NCBI RefSeq assembly: GCF_013387465.1
Contig: NZ_VYGV01000025.1
Location: forward strand, 173,755-237,754
Direction: 5' to 3'
Origin: Hydrogenophaga aromaticivorans
Lineage (GTDB): Bacteria; Pseudomonadota; Gammaproteobacteria; Burkholderiales; Burkholderiaceae_C
Length of the DNA: 64,000 nt
The notes under the pieces are model-generated. The model searched no databases. It was not told where the DNA came from and saw only the letters and a list, made by a program, of their open reading frames with translations. Shown in pieces: positions 40,016 to 50,939 of the stretch. The position numbers and the translations under genes were made by a program. Each line of letters starts with the position of its first letter. Position 1 is the stretch's first letter.

Positions 40016-41058
40016 CACTGGGCGGGATCGCGCAGTTCCCAGCGGATTTTGTCAATCTCTTTGAGCAGCTCGGGCGACAGCGCCGTGCCCCAGGCATCCA
40101 GACATTCGTCCAGCTGCGCCAGCGAGGTCACACCGATGATGGTGCTGGCCACGCGCCAGTTGGTGTAGCAGAAGGCCAGCGCCAGTTGCGCGGGCGTCAT
40201 GCCGTGCTCGCGGGCCAGCGCGTTGTATCGGCGCGCGGCATCCAGCGCTTCCGGCCGACCCCAGCGCTGTTTGCGCATCGAGTCGTACAGCGCCATGCGC
40301 CCGGCGTCGCCCACCAAGCCGTTGGCGTCGTATTTGCCGGTCAGCAGGCCGAAGCCCAGCGGTGAATACGCCAGCAGCGACACGCCCAGGCGGTGGCAGG
40401 TTTCGTCGAGCCCGTTTTCATAGCTGCGGTTGATCAGGCAATACGGGTTCTGCACCGTGGCCACGCGCGGCAGGCCGTGCTGCTCGGCCAGGCGCACGAA
40501 CTCGTGCACGCCGTAAGGTGTTTCGTTCGACAGGCCCACCGCCCGCACCTTGCCCGCTTGGACCAGCTCGGCCAGGGCCTCCAGCTGCTCGTGCACGGAA
40601 ACGCCGGGCTTGTCTTTGGCCGGGTCGAAATACAGTGCGCCGAAGGCCGGCATGTTGCGCGCCGGCCAGTGGATCTGGTAAAGGTCGATCACGTCGGTCT
40701 GCAGGCGGCGCAAGCTGGCCTCGCAGGCCTCGATGATGCCGGCCTTGCTCACCTCGGGGCGCAGCCAGGGCATGCCGCGGGCGGGGCCCGCCACCTTGGT
40801 GGCCAGCACGAGTTTTTCGCGCGCGCCCGGTCGCTTGGCGAACCAGTTGCCGAGAATGGTTTCGGTGGCGCCGCAGGTTTCGGCCCGGGCGGGGACGGAA
40901 TACATTTCGGCCGCGTCGAGGAAGTTGACGCCGCGCTCCAGCGAGCGGTCCAGAATCTGGTGGGCATCGGCTTCGTTGACCTGCTCACCAAAGGTCATGG
41001 TGCCGAGGCAGATGGGGGTGACTTGCAGGGTGCTGGCACCCAGTGAAACAGTGTTCAT
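40015..41058 (-). CDS. Aldo/keto reductase (Tas-like)
   Basis: NADPH-dependent oxidoreductase of 347 aa with a TIM-barrel fold. GVNFLDAAEMYSVPARAETC contains the catalytic Asp/Tyr region, LVLATKVAGPARGMP the Lys, and DVIDLYQIHWPARNMP the His, completing the D-Y-K-H tetrad. The sequence is closest to E. coli Tas (YgdS) by ARAETCGATETILGNW. Substrate uncertain. Upstream of ybaK in the same unit. Confidence 0.88.
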   Translation of the reverse strand: MNTVSLGASTLQVTPICLGTMTFGEQVNEADAHQILDRSLERGVNFLDAAEMYSVPARAETCGATETILGNWFAKRPGAREKLVLATKVAGPARGMPWLRPEVSKAGIIEACEASLRRLQTDVIDLYQIHWPARNMPAFGALYFDPAKDKPGVSVHEQLEALAELVQAGKVRAVGLSNETPYGVHEFVRLAEQHGLPRVATVQNPYCLINRSYENGLDETCHRLGVSLLAYSPLGFGLLTGKYDANGLVGDAGRMALYDSMRKQRWGRPEALDAARRYNALAREHGMTPAQLALAFCYTNWRVASTIIGVTSLAQLDECLDAWGTALSPELLKEIDKIRWELRDPAQ

Positions 41059-41177
41059 GAAGAAGTGTGCAAATGCGTATGGCGTGAAACCGGAGGACCG
41101 AAACGGTCTATAAGTTTAGGGCCGCGGGAAAGCCCCGTGTGTCACCCGTGAACCCGCTGCCCGCCCTGGAGTTGCCC

Positions 41178-41618
41178 ATGTACCGATTCAAACCCCTGCA
41201 CCTGCTCACCGCCTTCGCCTTGTGCATCACCCTGGCGGGTTGTGGCACACCCGACCGGGGCGGTGGTCCGCGGCCTGACCGGGCTGGAGATGCCACCGGA
41301 TCGACGCTTGAAGTGCCTGTCGCGGAAGCCTTTGCCCCCGGGCGATCGGCCGTCAAACCCGCCCTCGCCCGCCAGCTCAACGGCCTGGCGCAGCGCTTAC
41401 AGGGACAGGGCTATTCGCGCCTGCGCATCGTGGGTCCTGGCGACGAGACGGGCAGCGCATCGGCCAACCGGATGCTGGCGCTGGACCGCGCGCACAGCGT
41501 GCGCGACTACCTGATCGGGCGCGGTCTGTCGGTGACCCGGCTGCAGGCCGAAGGCCTGGCGTCGAGCCGCAGCCTGACCATCCAGGTCACCGCACCGCCC
41601 GGTCGCGGCGCCCGCTGA
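41178..41618 (+). CDS. OmpA-like lipoprotein
   Basis: A 146-residue lipoprotein. The signal ends in the lipobox LAGC (Cys22 from MYRFKPLHLLTAFAL). The rest resembles an OmpA C-terminal peptidoglycan-associated domain: FAPGRSAVKPALARQLNGLA, then NRMLALDRAHSVRDYLIGRG and VTRLQAEGLASSRSLTIQV. The usual N-x-x-L-S-x-x-R-A core is degenerate (NRMLALDRA), so peptidoglycan binding is uncertain. Start chosen at MYRFK; an upstream Met would precede the signal peptide. Confidence 0.7.
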   Translation: MYRFKPLHLLTAFALCITLAGCGTPDRGGGPRPDRAGDATGSTLEVPVAEAFAPGRSAVKPALARQLNGLAQRLQGQGYSRLRIVGPGDETGSASANRMLALDRAHSVRDYLIGRGLSVTRLQAEGLASSRSLTIQVTAPPGRGAR

Positions 41619-41624
41619 AGGCGT

Positions 41625-43376
41625 TCAGGCCAGCGCGCGGGCCCGCGCCTCTTCCTGCAGGCGCAACACGCGGCGCTGCACCTTGCCCGTGGTCGTCATG
41701 GGCAGGGACTCGACGAATTCGATCTCTTTCGGGTACTCGTACGGTGCGAGCTTGCCCTTCACATGGGCCTGCAGCTCGGCCACCAGCCGCTGCTCGAACG
41801 CTGCATCGCCCGCCGCGCGCCCGGGCTGTGCGCCGAGGTATTCCTGCGCCAGCACCACATAGGCCTTGACCACCGCGCCGCGCTCGGCGTCGGGCTTGGG
41901 CACCACCGCCGCGTTGGCCACCGCCGGGTGCTTGACCAGGCAGTTCTCGATCTCGCCCGGCCCGATGCGGTAGCCCGCGGCCTTGAACACATCGTCGGCC
42001 CGGCCCTGGTACCAGAGGTAGCCCTCGGCATCGCGCACCGCCATGTCGCCGGTGCGGCACCAGCTGTTGGCCATGTCGCCGGTGAACTTGGCGCGCGTGG
42101 CGGCCTCGTTCTTCCAGTAGCCGAGGAAAAAGATCGGGTCGGGGTCGCCATGCACATCCAGCCGGTGCACCGCCACGTCGCCCGGCACGCCCACCGGGCA
42201 CTCGCAGCCCTCGTCGTCGATCACCGCCACGCGGTGGCCCGGGTAGCCTTTGCCCATGCTGCCAGCCTTGGCGGGGTAGAGCCGCGCGCAGTTGCCCACG
42301 ATGTAGTTGATCTCGGTCTGGCCAAACATTTCGTTGACCGTCACGCCCAGCTGTTTCTGGCAGTAGGCAAACACCGCGTCGCCCACGGCCTCGCCCGCGC
42401 TCATGATGGCCTGCAGCTGCACCCGGAACTGCTTTCGCGGCTGGGGATAGGCTTTCATCATGGCCTTGAGCGCGGTCGGAAACAGGAAGGTGTGCGTGAC
42501 GCGGTGGCGCTCCATCAGTTCAAACGCGGCCTGCGGACTGAAGCGGCCGTTGAAGGCCACGATGGGGCGGCCGAAATACAGCGAGGGCAGCAGCGCGTCC
42601 ATCAGGCCACCGGTCCAGGCCCAGTCGGCCGGCGACCAGAACACCGCCTGCGAAGGCTTCGTCGCATCGAAAGGATCAAAGCCAAACCAGTTCTGGCTGC
42701 AGACAAACCCCGTGAGGTTGCCGATGAGTGCGCGGTGCGGAATCAGCGCGCCCTTGGGGTTGCCGGTGGTGCCGCTGGTGTAGATCAGCACCGCGGCTTC
42801 GTCCGCCAGGGTGTCCACCGCCTTGAAACGCGCAGGAGCCGAGGCCAGCAGGCCGGTCCATTCCAGCGCACCCGGCGCCGGCGCTTCGACCGCAATCAGG
42901 GCCCGCAGCTGCGGGCAGTTGCCGCTGACCGACTGCACCGCCGCCAGCGTGCTGCCGTCACAGATCGCCACCACCGCCTCGCTGTCCTGCAGACGGAATT
43001 CCAGCGCCTCGGGCCCGAACAGCTGCGACAGCGGCATGCCCACCGCCCCCATCTGCAGCACGGCCATGTAGGCCACGGCGGTCTCGAAGCGCTGCGGCAT
43101 CACGATGGCCACGCGGTCGCCACGCTGAACGCCGAGCGCCGTCAGTGCGCTGGACAGGCGGTTCGCCTGCTGCTGCAGCTCGGCGTAACTGTGGTGGCGG
43201 TCGGGTTGTCCCGGCGCGGTGGCAATCACCGCGGTCTGCTGCGCCGTGGCCGGATCGGCAACCCAGCGGCGCGAGCAGACGGCCGCCATGTTGAAGCGGC
43301 GAGGCACCTGCCAGCCAAAGCGGCCATGCAGATCGGCGTAGTGGTCGGGGGTGTCGCTGGCTTGACGCTGGCGCAT
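41625..43376 (-). CDS. Acyl-CoA synthetase (AMP-binding)
   Basis: Adenylate-forming ligase, 583 aa, converting a carboxylic acid to its acyl-CoA. The P-loop is AAVLIYTSGTTGNPKGALIP, motif A5 is NEMFGQTEINYIVGNC, A7 is WCRTGDMAVRDAEGYLWYQG, and the C-terminal catalytic Lys is in MTTTGKVQRRVL. It most resembles medium-chain/acetyl-CoA synthetase-like enzymes (FWSPADWAWTGGLMDALLPS). The start is MRQRQASDTPDHYADLHGRF. Its start codon shares CATG with the divergent hydrolase region. Confidence 0.9.
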   Translation of the reverse strand: MRQRQASDTPDHYADLHGRFGWQVPRRFNMAAVCSRRWVADPATAQQTAVIATAPGQPDRHHSYAELQQQANRLSSALTALGVQRGDRVAIVMPQRFETAVAYMAVLQMGAVGMPLSQLFGPEALEFRLQDSEAVVAICDGSTLAAVQSVSGNCPQLRALIAVEAPAPGALEWTGLLASAPARFKAVDTLADEAAVLIYTSGTTGNPKGALIPHRALIGNLTGFVCSQNWFGFDPFDATKPSQAVFWSPADWAWTGGLMDALLPSLYFGRPIVAFNGRFSPQAAFELMERHRVTHTFLFPTALKAMMKAYPQPRKQFRVQLQAIMSAGEAVGDAVFAYCQKQLGVTVNEMFGQTEINYIVGNCARLYPAKAGSMGKGYPGHRVAVIDDEGCECPVGVPGDVAVHRLDVHGDPDPIFFLGYWKNEAATRAKFTGDMANSWCRTGDMAVRDAEGYLWYQGRADDVFKAAGYRIGPGEIENCLVKHPAVANAAVVPKPDAERGAVVKAYVVLAQEYLGAQPGRAAGDAAFEQRLVAELQAHVKGKLAPYEYPKEIEFVESLPMTTTGKVQRRVLRLQEEARARALA

Positions 43377-43398
43377 GAAGGGTCTCCGTCTCGTCTTT

Positions 43399-44319
43399 AT
43401 GATGAATCGAATGTACCAAGCCCTGAAAGCCTCGCGCAGCACGTTTGTGCCGATCCGCCACCTGTCCTACCACGTGCGTCAGTGGGGTGAACCGGTACCC
43501 GGACAGGCGCCGCTGGTGCTGGTGCACGGCTGGATGGACGTGTCGGCTTCGTGGCAGTTCATGGTGGACGCGCTGAAGGCCGATCGCTGGATCATCGCGC
43601 CCGACTGGCGCGGCTTCGGCCTGACCCGCAGTGGCGATCCGTCTCCGGACAGCTACTGGTTCCCCGACTACCTGACCGACCTCGATGCCCTGCTCGACCA
43701 CTTCGCGGGCGAACAGCCGGTCGATCTGGTCGGCCACAGCATGGGTGGCAACGTGGTCATGATGTATGGCGGCGTGCGGCCGCTGCGTATCCGCCGGCTG
43801 GTCAACCTGGAAGGCTTCGGCCTGCCCGCCACGCGTCCGGCCCAGGCGCCCGAGCGCTACGCCAAGTGGATGGACGAGATCAAGGCCCTGCACCGCGGCG
43901 AGATGGACCTCAAGGGCTACGACTCGGCGGACGGCGTGGCCCGGCGCCTGATGAAGACCAACCCCCGGCTGCCGCAAGCCAAGGCCGACTGGCTGGCGCA
44001 GCACTGGGCCGCGCCCGATGCCCAGGGCCGCTGGCAGATCCTCGGGGACGTGGCCCACAAGGTGGTCAGCGCCCACCTCTACCAGGTGGAAGAAGCGCTG
44101 GCGATCTACCGCCGCATCAGTGCGCCGGTGCTCAGCGTGACCGCGAGCGACGACAGCCTGGGCCAGTGGTGGAAGGGCCAGTTCACGCTGGCGCAGTACC
44201 TGGAGCGCCTGCGGGCGGTGCCCAACCTGCAGAGCGCCGTGGTTCAGGACGCGGCCCACATGTTGCACCACGACCAGCCGGAAGAACTCGCCCGGCTGAT
44301 CGAGAATTTCCTGATCTGA
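43399..44319 (+). CDS. Alpha/beta hydrolase
   Basis: A 306-residue serine hydrolase of unknown substrate. LVLVHGWMDVSASWQFMVDA carries the HG oxyanion motif, VDLVGHSMGGNVVMMYGGVR the GHSMGG nucleophile elbow, and the catalytic His is in VQDAAHMLHHDQPEE. No signal peptide. Several starts are possible (43375, 43399, 43402, 43411); family alignment begins at MYQALKASRSTFVPIRHL. It is divergent from the acyl-CoA synthetase, and the two may share a promoter region. Confidence 0.85.
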   Translation: MMNRMYQALKASRSTFVPIRHLSYHVRQWGEPVPGQAPLVLVHGWMDVSASWQFMVDALKADRWIIAPDWRGFGLTRSGDPSPDSYWFPDYLTDLDALLDHFAGEQPVDLVGHSMGGNVVMMYGGVRPLRIRRLVNLEGFGLPATRPAQAPERYAKWMDEIKALHRGEMDLKGYDSADGVARRLMKTNPRLPQAKADWLAQHWAAPDAQGRWQILGDVAHKVVSAHLYQVEEALAIYRRISAPVLSVTASDDSLGQWWKGQFTLAQYLERLRAVPNLQSAVVQDAAHMLHHDQPEELARLIENFLI

Positions 44320-44441
44320 GGCGATGACGGGACCGTCCGTGCCAGAGGGCGGCGGGCATGAGAAAATCGGAGATTGTGTCAACGGCGGCTTTCTGCCTGT
44401 CCGGCTGATTCCCATCCCCGAATTCCGATTGAGGCCCCATC

Positions 44442-45546
44442 ATGGAAGCAGAACGCGTCAACACCATCCGTAGCCAGCTCGAAGACCTGACCACCCGCGT
44501 GGTCGAGTTACGGAGGTATCTTTGACTACGATGCCAAAGCATCCAAACTGAAAGAAGTCGAATCCGCGCTGGAAGACCCGACGGTCTGGAACGACCCCAA
44601 ACGCGCCCAGGACCTGGGGCGTGAGAAAAAATCGCTCGAAGACGTGGTGCACGTGCTGGACCGCCTCACCGGTGAGCTGTCCGACAACACCGAGCTGTTC
44701 GAGATGTCGAGCGAAGACGGCGACGACGCCGGGCTGATCACCATCGAAGGCGAGGCCGCCAAGGTCGCGGTCGAGGTGGAGAAGCTCGAATTCCGCCGCA
44801 TGTTCAACAACCCGGCCGATCCGCTGAACTGCTTCCTGGACATCCAGGCCGGCGCCGGCGGCACCGAGGCCTGCGACTGGGCCAGCATGCTGTTGCGTCA
44901 GTACCTGAAGTACTGCGAGCGCAAGGGCTTCACGACCACGATCGAAGACGAAACCGCGGGCGACACCGCCGGCATCAAGGGCGCCACCATCAAGATCGAA
45001 GGCGACTACGCCTTCGGCCTCCTGCGTACCGAAACCGGTGTGCACCGCCTGGTGCGCAAGAGCCCGTTCGACAGCTCGGGCGGGCGCCACACCTCGTTCG
45101 CCTCGGTGTTCGTGTACCCCGAGATCGACGACTCGATCGAGATCAACATCAACCCGGCCGACGTGCGCACCGACACCTTCCGCGCATCGGGCGCGGGCGG
45201 CCAGCACATCAACAAGACCGACTCGGCGGTGCGCCTGACGCACATCCCCACCGGCATCGTGGTGCAGTGCCAGGACGGCCGCAGCCAGCACAGCAACCGC
45301 GACGTGGCGTGGAAACGCCTGCGCTCGCGCCTGTACGACTTTGAGCTGCGCAAGCAACAGGAAGAGCAGCAGAAGCTCGAAGACACCAAGACCGATGTCG
45401 GCTGGGGTCACCAGATCCGCAGCTACGTGCTGGACAACAGCCGCATCAAGGACCTGCGCACCAACGTCGAAATCTCGGCCACGCAGAAAGTGCTGGACGG
45501 CGACCTCGACGCCTTCATCGAAGCGTCTCTCAAACAAGGAGTCTGA
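44442..45546 (+). CDS. prfB: Peptide chain release factor 2 (programmed +1 frameshift)
   Basis: RF2 recognises UGA and UAA stop codons. Translation starts at ATG 44442 ([16 protein letters not shown]) and meets an in-frame TGA at 44523-44525, codon 28. A +1 shift at CTT-T continues as [20 protein letters not shown] to 45546, giving 367 aa, the normal RF2 length. The SPF codon-recognition motif is in [15 protein letters not shown], and the catalytic GGQ is in [16 protein letters not shown]. The shift makes synthesis depend on RF2 level. pepN starts 2 bases after its stop. Confidence 0.96.
44512..44525 (+). promoter_or_regulatory. RF2 programmed frameshift site
   Basis: GGAGG (44512-44516), acting as an internal Shine-Dalgarno stimulator, is followed by TAT CTT TGA C, the classic RF2 slippery site. 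Ribosomes slip from CTT to TTT when TGA decoding is slow. Confidence 0.95.
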
Positions 45547-45548
45547 GC

Positions 45549-48245
45549 ATGAGTTCACTGCGTGAAGGCCCCACCACCGTGGTCCGCCGGGAGGACTACA
45601 CCGCCCCCGCCTACTGGATCGACACTGTCGACCTGAGCTTCGACCTCGACCCGGCCAAGACCCGGGTGCTCAACAAGATGCGCCTGCGCCGCAACCCGGA
45701 CGTGGCCGCGCAGGCGCTGCGGCTCGATGGCGAAGACCTGAACCTGGCGCGCGTGCTGGTCAACGGTGCGGGCTGCTCGTTCAAGATGGACGGCAACCAG
45801 CTGGTGCTGGAAAACCTGCCCGACGGCTACGCGCCGATCGAGCTCGAAATCTTCACCACCTGCGCGCCCGAGAAGAACACCCAGCTCATGGGCCTTTACG
45901 TGAGCCAGGGCACATTCTTCACCCAGTGCGAGGCCGAAGGTTTCCGCCGCATCACGTATTTCCTCGATCGTCCGGACGTGATGGCGAGCTACACCGTGAC
46001 GCTGCGCGCCGACAAGAAGCTCTACCCGGTGCTGCTGTCCAACGGCAACCTGGTCGAAGAAGGCGCGCTGCCCGACGGCCGCCATTTCGCCAAATGGGTC
46101 GACCCGCACAAGAAGCCCTGCTACCTGTTCGCGCTTGTGGCCGGCCAGCTGGTGGCGCGCGAGCAGCGCATCAGGGCCCGCAACGGCAACGACCACCTGC
46201 TGCAGGTGTATGTGCGCCCCGGCGACATGGACAAGACCGAACACGCGATGAACTCGCTGATCGCCAGCGTGATCTGGGACGAAGCCCGCTTCGGCCTGCC
46301 GCTCGATCTGGAGCGCTTCATGATCGTCGCCACCAGCGACTTCAACATGGGCGCGATGGAGAACAAGGGCCTCAACATCTTCAACACCAAGTACGTGCTG
46401 GCCAACAGCGCCACCGCGACCGACACCGACTTCGCCAACATCGAGTCGGTCGTGGGCCACGAGTACTTCCACAACTGGACCGGCAACCGCGTCACCTGCC
46501 GCGACTGGTTCCAGCTCTCGCTGAAGGAAGGCCTGACGGTCTTCCGCGACCAGGAGTTCAGCATGGACCTGTGCGCCGAAGCGTCGGCGCGCGCGGTCAA
46601 GCGCATCGAAGACGTCCGTGTGCTGCGCACCGCGCAGTTCCCTGAAGACGCCGGCCCGATGGCGCACCCGGTGCGGCCCGACAGCTACGTCGAGATCAAC
46701 AACTTCTACACCGTCACGGTCTACGAAAAAGGCGCCGAAGTCGTGCGCATGATGCAGACCCTGGTGGGGCGCGCCGGCTTTGCCGCGGGCATGAAGCTGT
46801 ATTTCGAACGCCACGACGGCAGCGCCGTCACCTGCGACGACTTTGCACAGGCCATGGCAGACGCCAACCCGGACAGCGACCTCGCCCGCCTGCTGCCGCA
46901 GTTCAAGCGCTGGTACAGCCAGGCCGGCACGCCGCTCGTGCAAGCCCGCGGGGTGTACGACGCGGCCGCGCGCAGCTACACGCTCACGCTCACGCAAAGC
47001 TGCGCCCCCACGCCCGGCCAGGCGGCAAAAGAGCCGTTCGTGATCCCGGTCGCCATCGGCCTGCTCGACGCCCAGGGCAATCAACTGCCGCTGCAGCTCG
47101 CGCACTGGAACCAGCCCGAAACCGGCACCCGCACCTTTGTGCTGACGCAGGACAGCGAGAGCTTCACCTTCGTCAACGTGGACGCCGAACCCGTGCCCTC
47201 GATCCTGCGCGGCTTCTCGGCGCCGGTGGTGCTGGACGCCGAATACACCGACGCGCAGCTGCTGAGCCTGCTGGCCCACGACACCGACGCCTTCAACCGC
47301 TGGGAAGCCGGCCAGCGACTGGCGCTGCGCCGCGCACTCGCCGCCATCCGAGCCGAAGGCCCGGTGCCGCACGAGCCGCTGGACGCGGCCTACCTCGGCG
47401 CCATGCGCGACGTGCTGCGCCACCCCACGCTGGACGCGGCGTTCAAGGAACTGGTGCTCACGCTGCCGGGCGAAACCTACATCGCCGAGCAGCTCGACGT
47501 GGTGGACCCGCAGCGCATCCACGCGGTGCGCGAGACCATGCGCGAGCAACTCGCCGAAGCCCTGCTCGACGACTGGGCCTGGGCGTATGAAGCCCACAAG
47601 GACAACGGCGCCTACCGCCCCGACCCGCTGAGCACCGGTCGCCGTGCCTTGGCCGGCATGGCCCTGACCATGCTCTGCCTGGCCGCGCGCGAAACCGGCG
47701 ATGCGGTCTGGCCGGGCAAGGCCTACCAGCGTTTCAAGGACGCCGGCAACATGACCGACCGCTTCAACGCCCTCTCGGCCCTGGTGGTCAGTGGCCAGCC
47801 GCTCGCGCAGGACGCACTCGCCCGCTTCCACGCCATCTTCCGCAACGAAGCCCTGGTCATCGACAAGTGGTTTGCCCTGCAGGCCGGCGCACCCGACCGC
47901 GGCGGCAACGTGCTGCCCGCCGTGCGCCAGCTCCTGAACCACCCGGACTTCAACCTGAAGAACCCCAACCGCGCGCGCAGCGTGATCTTCAGCTACTGCA
48001 GCGCCAACCCCGGCGCCTTCCACCGCAACGATGCGTCGGGCTATGTGTTCTGGCGCGAGCGCGTGATCGAACTCGACGCCTTCAACCCGCAGGTCGCCGC
48101 CCGCCTCGCGCGCGCGCTCGATCGCTGGAAGAAACTCGCCGAACCCTACCGCAGCGCAGCACGCGAAGCCATCGCCCGCGTGGCGGCCAAACCCGATCTG
48201 AGCAACGACGTGCGCGAGGTCGTCACCCGCGCCCTCGCTGAATGA
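45549..48245 (+). CDS. pepN: Aminopeptidase N
   Basis: M1 zinc metallopeptidase of 898 aa, cytoplasmic, removing N-terminal residues from peptides. The substrate-exopeptidase motif is [20 protein letters not shown], and the zinc site is [20 protein letters not shown] with [15 protein letters not shown] (HExxH...E). The C-terminal DUF3458 Ig and helical domains are complete. AAGGAG precedes the ATG. prfB-pepN-fbp are packed with gaps of 2 bases or less, so this is one operon. Confidence 0.95.
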   Translation: MSSLREGPTTVVRREDYTAPAYWIDTVDLSFDLDPAKTRVLNKMRLRRNPDVAAQALRLDGEDLNLARVLVNGAGCSFKMDGNQLVLENLPDGYAPIELEIFTTCAPEKNTQLMGLYVSQGTFFTQCEAEGFRRITYFLDRPDVMASYTVTLRADKKLYPVLLSNGNLVEEGALPDGRHFAKWVDPHKKPCYLFALVAGQLVAREQRIRARNGNDHLLQVYVRPGDMDKTEHAMNSLIASVIWDEARFGLPLDLERFMIVATSDFNMGAMENKGLNIFNTKYVLANSATATDTDFANIESVVGHEYFHNWTGNRVTCRDWFQLSLKEGLTVFRDQEFSMDLCAEASARAVKRIEDVRVLRTAQFPEDAGPMAHPVRPDSYVEINNFYTVTVYEKGAEVVRMMQTLVGRAGFAAGMKLYFERHDGSAVTCDDFAQAMADANPDSDLARLLPQFKRWYSQAGTPLVQARGVYDAAARSYTLTLTQSCAPTPGQAAKEPFVIPVAIGLLDAQGNQLPLQLAHWNQPETGTRTFVLTQDSESFTFVNVDAEPVPSILRGFSAPVVLDAEYTDAQLLSLLAHDTDAFNRWEAGQRLALRRALAAIRAEGPVPHEPLDAAYLGAMRDVLRHPTLDAAFKELVLTLPGETYIAEQLDVVDPQRIHAVRETMREQLAEALLDDWAWAYEAHKDNGAYRPDPLSTGRRALAGMALTMLCLAARETGDAVWPGKAYQRFKDAGNMTDRFNALSALVVSGQPLAQDALARFHAIFRNEALVIDKWFALQAGAPDRGGNVLPAVRQLLNHPDFNLKNPNRARSVIFSYCSANPGAFHRNDASGYVFWRERVIELDAFNPQVAARLARALDRWKKLAEPYRSAAREAIARVAAKPDLSNDVREVVTRALAE

Positions 48246-48274
48246 ACCTGACAAAACCAGCCACGGAGGAAACC

Positions 48275-49294
<1,020 letters not shown>

Positions 49295-49307
49295 TCTTGG
49301 GCTACAA

Positions 49308-49383
49308 GCCGGTGTAGCTCAGTCGGTAGAGCAGCTCATTCGTAATGAGAAGGTCGGGTGTTCGATTCATCTCTCCGGCACCA
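49308..49383 (+). tRNA. tRNA-Thr (CGT)
   Basis: 76 nt with encoded CCA. Acceptor GCCGGTG pairs with CTCCGGC except a T-T at the sixth pair; anticodon CGT in ATTCGTAAT; T-loop TTCGATT with a T-stem GGGTG/CATCT containing wobble pairs. The overall sequence matches tRNA-Thr closely. Confidence 0.95.
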
Positions 49384-49395
49384 AGTAAACAAAGG

Positions 49396-49432
49396 AAAGC
49401 CCGCTATCTGAACGATAGCGGGCTTTTTCTTT
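49396..49432 (+). terminator. Terminator after tRNA-Thr
   Basis: AAAGCCCGCTATC (49396-49408) and GATAGCGGGCTTT (49414-49426) form a perfect 13-bp stem with a 5-base loop, followed by TTCTTT. It separates the tRNA from the convergent end of the nif cluster. Confidence 0.92.
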
Positions 49433-49468
49433 GGGTACTGCATGTAGGCCATTGGTAAGCAAGTTGCG

Positions 49469-49912
49469 TCAAACCCTTTGTACTTCCCCGGGTTGGGCGA
49501 GCACCACGATGGGCGTGTTTTCAGGGCCAAAACACGCGCTGTGTTCGGAGCAGGCCTCGCAGGTGGGCGAGCGGCAGATCGACAGCTCTTCGCGCAGGCA
49601 GAGCTGTTTGTAGAGGAATTTCTTCCAACGCATGTGCTGCGTGTTGCGGGCCGCCAGGGCCGGAAACCAGTGGGAGATCAACTGCGACAGGGCTTCGCGC
49701 GAGGGCAGGCCCATGTCTTGCCACAGGTGCCCATCGCCCAGCGTGGCGCAGGCCATGGCCCACGACACCTGGCGCAGCTCGTCGGCCGGGCCCACCGCCA
49801 TGTCGGCGTGCTCCAGCAGCAGGCTCAAGACGTCGTCGACCTCATCGCGCCGGCGTTGCATGCGCTCGGCCAGTGCGCGCCAGTCGGGTCGGGGAGTGGC
49901 CAGCTCGGGCAT
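49469..49912 (-). CDS. nifQ: NifQ, molybdenum donor for FeMo-co
   Basis: A 147-residue protein. The C-terminal cysteine signature C-x4-C-x2-C-x5-C is present in CRSPTCEACSEHSACFG, preceded by MRWKKFLYKQLCLREELSI as in NifQ. NifQ carries a Mo-Fe-S cluster that supplies Mo to the NifEN/NifH complex. It is the last gene of the nif transcription direction, 6 bases after fdxB. The preceding gene order nifE-nifN-nifX-orf1-orf2-fdx-nifQ is the one known from Herbaspirillum-type clusters. Confidence 0.9.
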   Translation of the reverse strand: MPELATPRPDWRALAERMQRRRDEVDDVLSLLLEHADMAVGPADELRQVSWAMACATLGDGHLWQDMGLPSREALSQLISHWFPALAARNTQHMRWKKFLYKQLCLREELSICRSPTCEACSEHSACFGPENTPIVVLAQPGEVQRV

Positions 49913-49918
49913 GGGGGT

Positions 49919-50227
49919 TCAGGCCAGTGCGGCGGCGTGCGAGTAGCACTTCTTCGGGCAGATCTTCGAGCAGGCGGTGCAGCCGATGCACAGTTCCTGG
50001 TGCGCGATGGTCATGACCTTCTTTTCGTATTCCTCGTCGTCATCGTCGTCGAGGTTGACCGAGATGCGCTCGCCTTCGTCGGTCAGGCCCACGAGTTCGA
50101 GCACGCCGCGCGGGCAGACCTTGAAGCAGCGACCGCAGCCGATGCATTTTTCTTCGTCCAGGGCGGCGACAAAGGTCGGCGTCCAGGTGGCACCGCTGGG
50201 CATGGTGATACTGAATGTGGCGCTCAT
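49919..50227 (-). CDS. fdxB: Nif-associated 2[4Fe-4S] ferredoxin (FdxB type)
   Basis: A 102-residue ferredoxin. Two cluster-binding motifs are [12 protein letters not shown] (about residue 28) and [12 protein letters not shown] (about 80), separated by an acidic loop containing [11 protein letters not shown]. This spacing is typical of the nif-linked ferredoxin III family. It may deliver electrons for FeMo-co assembly. It lies between the CCE_0567-type gene (11 bases) and nifQ. Confidence 0.9.
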   Translation of the reverse strand: MSATFSITMPSGATWTPTFVAALDEEKCIGCGRCFKVCPRGVLELVGLTDEGERISVNLDDDDDEEYEKKVMTIAHQELCIGCTACSKICPKKCYSHAAALA

Positions 50228-50238
50228 GCGGTTCTCCT

Positions 50239-50442
50239 TCAGCTTTCAGCGGCCGCGGCAACGGCCTTGCGCAAGTCCATCAGCGTGGCGTGGGTGTCGT
50301 GGCAGCGCTGGGCCACCGAGAGGATGTTTTCCCAGCCTGTGGGAAGGTCCTCGGACAGGTCGTGCAGGTCCATCTTGGCCTGCGTGGCCTGGGCGTTGGC
50401 CTTCTTCAGGCGCGCCTTGAGTTCATCGGCTTCGGTGCTCAT
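50239..50442 (-). CDS. CCE_0567-type small nif protein (orf2)
   Basis: A 67-residue helical protein, [20 protein letters not shown] at the start, followed by [20 protein letters not shown], the signature of the DUF683/CCE_0567 family found after nifX. Structural work on the family describes a coiled-coil, possibly metal-binding protein; its role in FeMo-co assembly is unresolved. It lies 2 bases after the DUF269 gene. Confidence 0.85.
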   Translation of the reverse strand: MSTEADELKARLKKANAQATQAKMDLHDLSEDLPTGWENILSVAQRCHDTHATLMDLRKAVAAAAES

Positions 50443-50444
50443 GG

Positions 50445-50939
50445 TCAGGCTCCGTACTGGGCGACTGCGGGGAACTCGCGGATCATGGCGACAGCTTCGG
50501 TCAGGAACTTGCTGCCGGCGTCGGACAATTTGGCCAGCGAAGGGAAGCCGAAGCGGTGCACGTCGCGCAGCTGCTTGTTGACCACCACCAGACGGCCGGC
50601 GATCAGCACCATGCGACCGAAACCTTCATGGCTCATCTTCATCATGGGCGAAACCATCTGGCCGGTCTCGCGCTCGATGGCGACCGCGATGGCGTTGTAG
50701 AAGATCTCCAGGTGCCACAGGGTCTCGGGGTCCGGGTCGCCGAGGATGGGCAGGGCGCGGCGCTCTTCGGCGGTGTGGATGAAGGGCTTGAGCAGCTGCA
50801 GGTCGGTCTTGCCTTCCCAGCTGCCGTGCGTGTCCTGCGCGCGCATCTGTTTGATCAGCTGCTGCACGAAGGGTGTGGAGAGAAAAGCCTCGTCGCTCTC
50901 GGGCGCGAGTTCGGGGGTGGCGGTGGCGGTGGCGTTCAT
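50445..50939 (-). CDS. NifX-associated nitrogen fixation protein (DUF269, orf1)
   Basis: A 164-residue soluble protein of the NifX-associated family. [40 protein letters not shown] and [20 protein letters not shown] are family hallmarks. The role is presumed in FeMo-co synthesis or transfer. It overlaps the nifX stop by ATGA and precedes the CCE_0567 gene by 2 bases. Confidence 0.9.
   Translation of the reverse strand: MNATATATPELAPESDEAFLSTPFVQQLIKQMRAQDTHGSWEGKTDLQLLKPFIHTAEERRALPILGDPDPETLWHLEIFYNAIAVAIERETGQMVSPMMKMSHEGFGRMVLIAGRLVVVNKQLRDVHRFGFPSLAKLSDAGSKFLTEAVAMIREFPAVAQYGA

Noticed and set aside
45555-48254. An 899-residue minus-strand open frame opposite pepN
   Set aside because: Exact shadow of a strongly conserved M1 peptidase; composition rich in His, Val, Gly and Gln with no recognisable fold.
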